A stretch of 64,000 bases of DNA from positions 62,001 to 126,000 of the forward strand of contig NW_020312745.1 in the NCBI RefSeq assembly GCF_002999335.1. The letters run 5' to 3'. This DNA comes from Cyclospora cayetanensis (lineage: Eukaryota; Apicomplexa; Conoidasida; Eucoccidiorida; Eimeriidae). Positions 46,017 through 55,850 of the stretch are shown one piece after another (position 1 is the first letter of the stretch; each line of letters starts with the position of its first letter). The translations under genes were made by a program, and so were the position numbers. The notes below the pieces were generated by a model that did not search any database, was not told the DNA's origin, and was given only the letters and a program-made list of their open reading frames with translations.

Positions 46017-46695
46017 GAGCAAGAGCAGCAACAGCGGTTGCAGCAGCACCAACAAGACGCGCAGCCGGTGTTTATACGAAGGATGGTAGAAGATCAGCAA
46101 CAGCTGTAGCAGGAATTGCTGGAGCAGTGCATTGCGGTAGGAATGAAGGAGCAGGTGCAGTCGGGGCAAACGCAGTAGAATTACTGCGCCCGCGTACTGC
46201 AGCATCAGTTGGACGAGATGGAACGTCAGCAGAGGGATCTAATGCCAGCAGCAGGTGCTGCAATCCGTTTTTTAAACCGGTAGCTGCTATACTACTGCTG
46301 TTATTTTACTCTGCGAGGAGTCTCTTTGGGACAGCAGTACCAGCAGCAGCGCTTCTGGCGCCTCACGAAGGCAATACATATCGGTATTTTTTTGTAATCA
46401 ACAACAGCACCCGAAGGCCAGACGTCGCAGGAGCTGTTGCTATTGGTGCAAGAGAGCCCTAGTGTGAGCTTGTGCACTTTGTTAGGCAGCTTGGAAAAAA
46501 TTACAACATTGGTTGTTTTGGAATTAAGGATTAGCGAGGGGTTTCGGTTGGAGGTATGTTGCGATCCGCGAGGTGTTTCCATCGCTGACTGCAGCGCAAG
46601 CGTCACATGCGAAATAAGCGTTAGGTCGAGGGGTCAAAGGCACCGTTAAATTTAAAAATGCACGGCTTTTAGCCTGAGGGTAAGAGTTGAGAGGA
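46017..46695. other. Convergent intergenic region, Gln-rich gene / phosphodiesterase
   Basis: About 680 nt containing short CAG runs at 46,025-46,110 and 46,320-46,345 and no conserved frame. It probably holds the two 3' UTRs. Confidence 0.5.
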
Positions 46696-49600
46696 TCACC
46701 GGTTTTTGCGCATTTGTGCTGCACGCTCTCCTAGCTGGGCGGGGAACATTAGCGCCAAGTTGTTGAATAGCGGCTTGCAGATAAAATCTGCAGCACACAA
46801 ACCCACGTCTTCGGGATTAGTTCTCACGTAGACATGAAGAAAATGGGCTTTCCTGTATGATGTGTAAGCGCATGCTTTGGATGTTGAACTTCGTTAGTAT
46901 GGGTGGGCTGGACATGAGGGCATAGTATCTAGGCTTTACCGATAAAACCGATTTGCGCTTTCGCTATGCAAAACTCATCGAAGCTTTGGAGGGCTGGCAT
47001 AAAAGGTGGTTGCCCTAGGGCTTCTTCTAGCTTGTTCTGCTCACATGCCGGGAGGTTGTGGTAGTAGGGTTCATGAAGGCTATTCCAGTGCAAAGTGGGT
47101 ACGCTGAGAACCCAAGTGGTTTACAAGTAAGATCTACTGGCCTTTCTCAAAGTCTCAGGGCTGTGAATTGGGGGATTTGAGTAAAGAGTGAAGTTAAGGG
47201 TTGGGGGCTTGGTTTTGCCTGGTTAAAGAATTCATCGCAGGCTCGGATAGCCCAGTCCCTGCACATATCGAATTCAAGGAGAGGGTTGGATATGTCTGCC
47301 GAGTGAAGGAGTAAGCCCTCTAGATATGGCTTCTGTAGAGTACACATGATTCCTTCAGACAGCACCATTTCTCCCTGAATCAGCCACAGCAGCCGGGACG
47401 AAAAACAGCCTAGGGGCTGATGACAGGAGAATAGACACGCCTGGGGAGCGCAAGCCACCTTGACCCTAGGACGGCTGCTGCATTTTCGCATGAGTTGCTG
47501 GTAGTGCTTTTACTGTCACTCAGGCTCCTTCTAGGACGGCTTAGCCTGCCATGAACTTCTGCTGTTACCTACTTGTATTTTCCCATCTAGCTTGGCGACC
47601 ATATCGAAGTGCTTCGCCATATCGGTCCACATTATTGCGTTGATAAGGCGCTTCCTAACGGAGTCAAGTTCTCCGTCAGACATATTTGCAAACAAGTCCA
47701 TATGGGGCACGCTGCGCACACCAAACCCAAGACAGCAAGCCCTGAAACTCGAGGAACACCAGATATTAAAGACTCCATTCGTCAGTAGCGGGAATTTCGA
47801 AGGGTACGCGTGAAACTCACCGGAGGATCTGCAGTAGAGAAGCCGCATGGTAGTTCTCAAGAATTGAAGTATTGCTGTAAATCCGTGCTGGCCAGCTGCA
47901 CATACAGTAGTTTCTAAGCAGAAATACTGCGTGCCACCACATTTCAAGGCCCGAATTCTACATATTTGCTTCCTCAGTATTGCAGCGCTACCGCTTTCAA
48001 CTGCGAATGCCTGAGGTCATAGCCGCTAGGCTCCGAACCCTAAATCGTACCACTGGTTGCGCTGCATGAAGAGGTTGTTGAACCCTGGATGGCCTAGGTC
48101 ATGCCCGAGTGCAGCAACAGACAAAACGAAGAAGTCCGTTGGAGTGAAGCGCGCGCCGACGTCAGGTAATGCCAACAACAGACACAAGACCTGGAGCGAC
48201 AGCACAGGGAACAGCCAACCGCCATTGAGCATAAACCACCGCTCTCTCCCTTCACCTGTGCAGACTCGTTTCCTCTGTCCTTTCGGGTCCTTATGGGAAG
48301 CCCCGAACTACTCGCCACACACTCTGCGTAGTACAAACTCAATTGCGACAAACGAACACGGAATAATCCAGTAGCTTTCGCAAATCGTAAAAGGGTCTAG
48401 GAAGGCGTGTACTGCTTTGGAGGCAGCCCCAAACCCTAAGATGTCCGAACCTGAACAACGTTAAGGGCATGATAGAAGTTGTGGTATGGGTTTTGCAGAT
48501 AATTCGCATGAAGGGCTCCGCAAAAGTTCATAATAACTTCTCCCCGAATGCCCAATGCAGCACGGTCCGCGTAGTACACCAACAAATCCCTGAACCCCAA
48601 ATTCAAATCCACAGGTGCAGAAAACTCTAAGGGGCGCAATTATGGCCAAACAGGAAGATCACGATGACCTGCTGCTACGCCGGTCGATTCAGGAGGTGCA
48701 CAAAACGATTTCCTCCTCGTTGAAGGTGTGGCATTAGAGGCTTAGGCTTTTGAATAACGTACCGGCAGAGGCGCACGGCTTCGGGCTCAGGTAGAGAAAG
48801 GACATGGAAATCCCAGTCGAGCAAATCGTGCATGGTGTATGGTTTGCCGTCGAAGCAGGACACGGAGGCTAAGTTGAATTGTGCCTGCCCAAATACCCTA
48901 GTATGTGAACCATAATCCATGTTTTCACTCATACGTAAGGAAACCCAATACTCCTAGTTTGCGCGTCTCGAGACCTCGACGGTGCTAACGAGCCCTTGAG
49001 TCTCTATTCTAGGGGTGAGCACTTGGGGCTTAATAACACACACCTGAATTATGTGGTTTGGAGGAATCTGTACTTTCAGAGCGGCGGTTGACCCCATCCA
49101 CCACACGGGGTCTCTGCCTGCGACAAACGACTTAGTCCGCACGCCCTGAGACTGATCCTGCAAACGGCTAGTGCACTTATTCAGTGCCGCAGCGAGTATT
49201 TTTTTCAACAGTTGCCAGGGCAGAATACCAGGTGCAGACTAAATGCCTGTACTTAGGGTTCAGAAAGAAGCGCTTACGCTTCTGCGGGGGCGGAGCCGAG
49301 TTTTTGTATGCGAGTGGCTCTTCTTTCGAAGTTGTTTCCTTCCGCCGATTTTCAAGGTTGGCCAGAAGTCTCTCCACGTCCTCTCCCCTTTCCTTTCTGC
49401 GATATGTATGTACGCATACACGCAAATGGTGGAAGGATTTAGGATTTGCATGTTGGGGTGCAGATGTTCCTCGTGTGAAGGCCCCCTCGTAGCCGAACAA
49501 GTTAACACAACTTCTAAAAGGCCGATCTCAGTGAAAAGACGGCTTGCAGTTTTAAGTTGCACTTAAGGCAGTGGAGTGGAGTTTTGGGTATACGTGTACT

Positions 49601-52600
49601 TGAGTGTAAGTTCGGCAATGGTTTCTCTGCGTTGGTCCTCCATGGCCTTGTGCAGGAGGCGCTGCCCCGGCATTTCTCTATAATAATTGGCCAGTTCAAT
49701 GCTCACATCCATCAAACCAGCAAACCTGCGAGACGAAGCCAGTGGGCGCTCGCTCGCTCGCTGAAACCACAAGCTCCATACTGAACGCCGCTCACGTCAA
49801 ACGCTGCACTGTGTACCCCGAGCTCGTAGCGGTAGCTGCACCTCACGAAAGTGTGCGATGCCTAAACTGATGATGCCTAAGGTGCTGATGCCTCACGGAG
49901 GGCAAACGAGCATCTCTCCGTCGTATGCCCTTCGTATGGCTCTAGGCACTAAGCTCTCAGACCCAATTCTGAGCCCGAAGCACTGAAACGTACTTCCAAG
50001 AGAGCCGAAACGAGTTCGTGGATCGGCTTGTTAAATCCAATATCGTTGAAAACCCCCAAGGCATAGTTTGCATCTTCCCGCAGGCTCTCCGGGATCGCCT
50101 CGCGGGCCCCCAGCGCCTCACTAAGGAATTCATCCTCGACCTCTTCCAAGAGCACAAAAGTGCTGCTGCTGCCGCCTGACCGCAAAGCGCAGGCGCTGAA
50201 ACCTGAGTCGTAGCCCGTAAAGCATCGCTTTTGCCAAAGTGTCACATGCTAGGCACTGGCACCTTGGTCTCTTACTTTCGCTGGGGTCTTCAAGGGTGGG
50301 ATCGAATTTGGCGGGAACTTGGTTGACCGCCTGAGTAACCCGCGAACCCCTGCCTTTGGAAGCCTCCAGAGTAGGGGTCATGACTCCTGTTGTACTTCTT
50401 GCTCGGCTTGTTGCTCGTGAGAAAGAGGCACTGCGGAGTCTCTCCTGTGCCTGCTGCACCTGCTCCTCGTCCATTGAGGTCAACGAAGACTCCCCGGAAT
50501 CTTTACGCACGTCCATCATGTAGGACACCTTCAGCTTACTCTTTGCGCGAGCCCTAGCCACACACTCTAAGCCGTAGACTCTTCGTGTTGGAGCTCAGCA
50601 AGGTGACTCTAAGAAGCAACGGGGCTCCCACGTTTCTGCTTTCTTGCAAATGCAAGAGAAAGAGGGTAGTTCGAAGTTGTGTCACAAATCTGTACAATGC
50701 AGCTCCTAAATCACAAATGCAATGTATCTTATTCTAGGAGACAGAAGAAGGGCAGTGAACCCCAACCTTTCTTCTCTTTGCTGCATTCGCTCTTCCATTG
50801 CTGTAACAATGACATCAATGACGTCGCTGGTCTTCAAGGGCATCTCAAGTCTGTAGCCACACCCCTTAATGCGCAATTCATAGTTTATAGGCTGTCATGG
50901 ACTTCGTGGCATTTTAGAGTCCACCGATTTATCAGAATCCTTTTGGTGATCCCGGAACCTTTGCCCACATCCCACGTCACTCTGAACCGCTGACGCGCTA
51001 AAAATGTATTCATGGTGCACCACTAAATGTGCATCCCGAGACTTGCATCTCAAGAATTGGACGCCAAGGTCAACCTCAAGCCAATAAACAGCGCAGGTTT
51101 AACCCCAAAACCTTCGCACTATGCCTAGCCTCTAACTGTATATCTTGTGGCAGTATTTTTCCTTACTGCCGGTATGAAACATTGTCGAGTAGGGTACTAG
51201 CCCTCATGTTGTCACACACAGGACTGGGGCCACTGCTTTGCTGTGCGTCTTCTTCCAATTGCTTTTGATGCTTTGCAGAGACAAATGCAAATTTAACACC
51301 CTTATTGCCGTCTGCACAGTGAAGCGCCAGCTTTCCAAATATCTCCCGAGGGGCCATCGAGCGAGAAAAACGATCGGAGGGATTTGCACTACTCTTCACG
51401 AAGTCTCCGAGGAAAACCGCCAAGACCGGGCAATCCGGGTCGTCCTAAACCACATTTTACAAACTGTTGGCATTTGAAGGCTGAGCACACACCTGTATTC
51501 TGCTCTCTATGAGAGGAAACAAGATAGAGGAAGAGAACACACAAGCGATGGCAACAGAAAATGCCCTTTATTCCGTTCCCATAGAACAAGCTGCAAACCC
51601 CAGAATACAGAATTTTCAGCGCGTAAATTCTGCGTGTTAAATCTTGAATCCCTTTCCGTAAGCTGAAGAGTCTAGGGATACGCCCTGACCTCCTTGAGTT
51701 CCTCCATGAGCTGCCTGATGCAGAAGCAGTTTAGACAGGTAACGCCAATGTCTTTAGAAAGAAAGGTGAAGAACTGTTTGGTTTCCGGAGACAGAGAGAG
51801 GGTAAGGACTTTGGCGGTTAGGTCTCCCAAGCTGCTGAACCTTTTATCCATGTCTTCAAGACTGAAGCGCCCCTTACGCCGGAGAATAAACGAAATGAAA
51901 GTGCCTCTGGAGGGCGAAGATTGTATCTGCATGAATCCCCCTAAGGACTGTGCAATACGACTGCACGTAAGCAATCGAAGACCTTGGCCGCATCTGCAGG
52001 GCAGCGCATAGAAAGAATAACCGCCAATCGTAGGATTCCCACTGCTACCTCACACTCTCGCTGCTGTCTGTTTCCTTCATCTCTTTTTCCGAAACGCATA
52101 TCCATCAGACTTCCGCCCTGTCGCCATGTGCAGTGTTCGACCCTCCTAGTGTTCCCCTGCTTTTGGATACGTGTCTACTTTCGAGAAAACTGTCTATTTG
52201 AGCTTTCTGGTAGGCTGACCCCCTATTTTGACGTCTACCAAAGCTACTGTCTGCGCTCGCCTTTTTCTGCATCAACCCTGCGACCTTCGGGGTGGATAAT
52301 AAGCCTTACAGATTGTATTCCTTAGCAAAACGCGCACATGTGCATGCCCCCACTAATTACCTGTCAATAAGTCCTCTGGTCTGGACCATCATCTGGGCTT
52401 TTGTGTTTTCCATGCAAACTCCGTGCCCCTTAACCTGCGGACTCCCGAACACGTTATGCCGAGGGAAGTACTACTATATGTTCATCTATATATATAGATA
52501 TGCGGACGACCCTACTTTCTTTGCTGCCTTCACTCAGGAAGCTCAGCGATCCTTCGCGGGTGCAAGTGTATGAGACTAGAGGCAAGGGTTTGGAGATTGA

Positions 52601-54908
52601 GATGTACCTCAAATCGAACATCGTAAAGCTGAAGAACCGGGCTGGCTGTCTCTCCCCTGTCTTTTGATCCTTTGTGGTGAGACGCGTTGGCGTTCACATA
52701 CACATCGATTCCCCTACCCTTCTCCGCGGAATGGTCGATTACATACGCCAGGGTCTGTAAACAAGCCACAAGGCACACACATGCCATACACCCTCCACTC
52801 AGATATCTGTATCCCATAACCCCAGACCGCTTACTCCTTGATGCGTACTCTGGTGAGCGTGGTCATTAGTTTGTCCTGGTCGATAAATGCCATCGAGGGG
52901 CATCCGTTGGCGAACGTGCAGCTAATGGGGATCTTATTTGCTGCAGCTTTTGGTCTGAATAGCTCTACGCTCTTCTCAACGGCCGAACGCAAGTCCAATG
53001 CAACACCCTCTTCCTGTAAATCATTGGCAAGCACACACACTTGACTGCTGTACAGAGGCGGCCACAGAGAATTCTCCAATATGATCCTACAAAACTTTAT
53101 GCTGGGGGAAGGGGCGTAGACCCCATAACTACTGCTCTTAATCCCTCTCTCTCTCTCGCTGTTCCTCTGTGTTTGTTTCTATTCCTCCCCCTCCGCATCA
53201 GCAAGCACCTTCACTTTTCACTTCCTTTCCTATCTCGACACGAGACCCTTCCTGAACCCTCGCCTTCCGGATCGTGTTCTCATACTTCCTCTGCCTCCTA
53301 CCCACGGATCCCCTTCCGCCCCTTTATCCCTCTGCCCCGGCACCATCCCTCCCGCAGTCCTTCCCTCTTTCTTCGCCAAACCCCTGACTGCCTCCCAGCC
53401 AGCCGCGCCCATCCGCCTACTCTCTTGTACCCCATTTGCACCCCACATACATCGTTGCCGAGCACTTCAGTTTCAATGTAGATGATGAGATTGACGCAAG
53501 TGGTAAGGATATCGACAAGGGCCTTCTCTTCCAGCTTCAGCAGTTTGTGGTGGTAGGCTGTCAGCCTGTCACTTGCTAGCAGCAGAGCAGCTAATCCATT
53601 TAGCGCATGAACATTATGCAGCAGCAAATGCTCAAAGAAAGCCATAAAGAAGACTGACAAGTCCACCATCTTCGTCTGCAGACTCTTCCCAGAACTAAAG
53701 ACGGCCGATTGGCACACAGAAGAAGCGTCGTATATCCGTTCTACGCACCCACAGCACACCGTACACCCTAGCCGACAGGTCTTTGTACGAACCGTTCTGT
53801 GTTCCATCCTTCCTGATATACTATACCTTGCGCAGACTGCTCTTTCATATATTGCAGGGCCGAAAACCCTCAAAACTGCCTCCCCAAGCCCCAAAACCGA
53901 TTCTGCCAATTTGATAGCACGCCTCCGCCAACGCGTACTCGATTTGATTCCTGTGAGGATGGCGAAGAGTACTAGAATGGAGAAAGACACAGCGCCGAAA
54001 ACTGCGGCACTTGCAATTAAGGGCTCCCAGAGGACCTTCACTCGCAAAGCCTGAATGATTTTTTCCAGCTCCCCAACGTACTTTTCGCTGTAGGAAATAA
54101 CATCGTTGAATCTGCCCTGTTCAATAAGGGCATGCACAAACTGAGAAGGTTGCGTAACGGCCGTCCAAGATGCTGGGTAGAGATCTAGAACGTTCTGATC
54201 TAAGGCCTCCGAGAGTGGCAGCTTGACAGTCATCAAGGCATTGAGAAGGGCTTTTTCCTGATTCGGATCCACCACACGCAAGTGCTCAGCGACGTCGGCT
54301 AAGGGACAGTCGTTCGTAGCCTTGCTCGTGCTGTACAGGCAGCTCGTCGCGACCCGGATGCTTTGGTCGTAGCTTCGAATGTGCTCGAGCCCCATAATGA
54401 TCCGGCTGTTAATTTGGAAGAGCGCCGCCATCACCTGTCTATGGTAGGCTGGCACCAACATATTTGGGTGGTACAGGGCCTTAGCTTCGTATTCGCGTGT
54501 CGAATGGGAAAGCATCTCCAAGCGCTGGATGGTTACGGTTACATTGCGCATCCCCAACAGCTCTGTATACACTTCCTCCTCGGCCAAGGAAACTTGATTC
54601 TTATAGATGGCGAAGGATACGTAAACGTTTGCATAGGTGGCGGCAATTACTGAGATTAAAACAAATAGTAAAATGTGAAATAACCCAATATGTCGACTAT
54701 CCATATCTATAGATCCATCGTGTTTTCTGAACATTTCATACGTCTTCTCCTGATGAGCCGTCTTTAAAGTAAACGCCGGCTTTCCTGCTGTGTCGGTAGC
54801 GAAGCTTTTTGCACCTTCCGCCCACTCAACCTGCATCGTGGCCATCCCATTCTCCTTGGCCGCTAGCAGATGGCCCCTACCCTCTCCCTCTTGAGCCCCC
54901 ATCTTCAT
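46696..54908 (-). CDS. Membrane sensor with histidine-kinase-like and receiver-like modules fused to a cyclic-nucleotide phosphodiesterase
   Basis: Exons traced from the 5' end: 53827-54908, 53451-53694, 52849-53013, 52608-52754, 52361-52434, 51690-51993, 51167-51444, 50276-50564, 49994-50175, about 49600-49760, uncertain exon(s) in 48950-49500, about 48758-48930, about 48451-48626, 48051-48190, 47821-47874, 47573-47741, about 47219-47374, 46940-47103, 46696-46787. From the ATG at 54,908: TM1 about residues 73-95, external helical domain about 96-296, TM2 about 297-321, HisKA-like, HATPase-like, receiver-like, linker, PDE domain. PDE signature: NPYHNFYHALNVVQ, ALGHDLGHPG, ILENYH, HSADISNP and AKAQIGFIDFI, so metal ligands, the general-acid His and the invariant Gln all appear present. 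The C-terminus ends RAAQMRKNR and TGA. Substrate (cAMP or cGMP) cannot be told. A pyrimidine-rich AG near 54,971 suggests a possible upstream 5' exon. Confidence 0.9.
51167..51850 (-). other. Receiver-like domain (degenerate) of the phosphodiesterase
   Basis: Directly after the HATPase fold: TAKVLTLSLSPETKQFFTFL, DIGVTCLNCFCIRQLMEEL, then PDCPVLAVFLGDFVKSS and KGVKFAFVSAKHQKQLEEDA. Spacing and hydrophobic pattern follow receiver strands beta1, beta3 and beta4 (KILLVDD, DLVLLDI, IIALTA). The acidic pair and phospho-acceptor Asp are replaced; a Ser sits at the usual Thr/Ser position. Resemblance is by eye and weaker than for the HATPase part. Confidence 0.55.
51860..53013 (-). other. HATPase_c-like domain of the phosphodiesterase, catalytically eroded
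   Basis: Four consecutive exons. LDLRSAVEKSVELFRPKAAA aligns with the FDLRELLEEVVELLRPKA block of sensor kinases; SMAFIDQDKLMTTLTRTLAY with the GDPxRLxQVLxNLLxNA N-box, where the Asn positions are Arg and Tyr; RFEVKGHGV with G1 DTGIGI, where Asp is Gly; RCGQGLRLL...RIAQSLGG and IQSSPSRGTFISF with the G2 box and C-terminal strands. The fold looks complete; ATP/Mg2+ ligands are missing. The short G1 exon (52,361-52,434) joins in phase on both sides, which supports the assignment. Confidence 0.85.
53451..53694 (-). other. HisKA-like (dimerisation/H-box) exon of the phosphodiesterase
   Basis: Reads MVDLSVFFMAFFEHLLLHNV, HALNGLAALLL, then LLKLEEKALVDILTTCVNLI and IYIETEVLG. It aligns with the two helices of hybrid histidine kinases (F..H.LR.PLN.I.G...LL, then A..LL.LIND.LD.SKIE.G). 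A His stands at or near the phospho-acceptor position, but the following Glu-Leu-Arg-Thr-Pro is lost. Confidence 0.7.
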
Positions 54909-55850
54909 GCATACCACAAAGCCGTATGCCCAAAGCTCTAGCCTGTTCGCGTTTGAACCAGGGAAGGCCTGGGGAAGAGATTTATAGAGAGAGAGGGGAT
55001 GCCGGAGCAACCAATTTGGCAGATTCCATGTAGACAAAATTTACCCGCTACAGCCTCTGTTCTACCCTCTAGACCCTCCGTGCTTTACTATTAGCCGAAA
55101 ATAGTCTACCCCTAAGGAAGGTGATGCGCAGCCTCCTATTCTCTAATGTTGTTTCCCCCAGCCTTTTGCAGGGGCGGCTGGGCACTCTCCTCTGGAAGCA
55201 ATTTCGTTTCTCCTCCTCTTTTCTTCTTTCACTCATTATTTGAAGCTATAAGCAGTAAGCGCTAAACCCTTGATGGCTGTTCTAGCAGGAAAGCAAGCAT
55301 GAGGCGCTAAGTGACCCCAGGAAGGTGGGCAAGTTCCTATACCGACAAACCAGAACGCGGCAGACCAAACAATGGCTTGATGTTTATCAAGCTCATACAC
55401 CTCGATTCCAGAATGTTTCCTCTTTGTGGTCTCGAGTTCACACGGAAACAGAGCGCATGTATACGCGAGAATATCGATAGGCTCATCGGCATGCAAGTTG
55501 GCCTATGCAAGCCCCCACGAGGAACCAACGGGAACCCCAGTCCCTTGGGACCTTGCGTCGAAAAGTTCATTCAAATTGCACTAAATACGAGGTAAATTTG
55601 CAGCTTACGCCTCTACCGTAAAACCCCGGCGCCATGCAAAAATACAGATGTGCGGACTCGAACCCGAAATGCGAAGGCTCTCAGCATCCCATTTCAACAC
55701 ATTGCGTTCAACGGGTTGAATCTGAAAAGCCGCGGCGCTTTGAGTCTGCTCTCGAGCCGTATATTAGAATTCCCGAACACCGACTTTCTTGGGGGAAGCT
55801 CTGAAGGGGTAGCCAGGCCTTCCAGCTTCGGGTGTAGGGCTTAGGGCTCA
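54909..55850. promoter_or_regulatory. Head-to-head intergenic region, phosphodiesterase (minus) / mitochondrial repeat protein (plus)
   Basis: About 940 nt between the proposed start codons. The phosphodiesterase frame stays open to 55,037 but without ATG. The stretch 54,971-55,010 on the minus strand (CCCCTCTCTCTCTATAAATC, then CCCCAG) looks like a splice acceptor, implying an upstream leader exon. No specific promoter motif is recognised. Confidence 0.4.

Noticed and set aside
45640..48440. Scattered TTTAGGG/CCCTAAA heptamers (telomere-like)
   Set aside because: Single isolated copies only; no tandem array to call an interstitial telomeric repeat.
55650..55690. tRNA-like T-arm (complement of GGTTCGAGTCC)
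   Set aside because: Flanking bases do not pair as a T stem or acceptor stem, and no A-box lies at the right distance.
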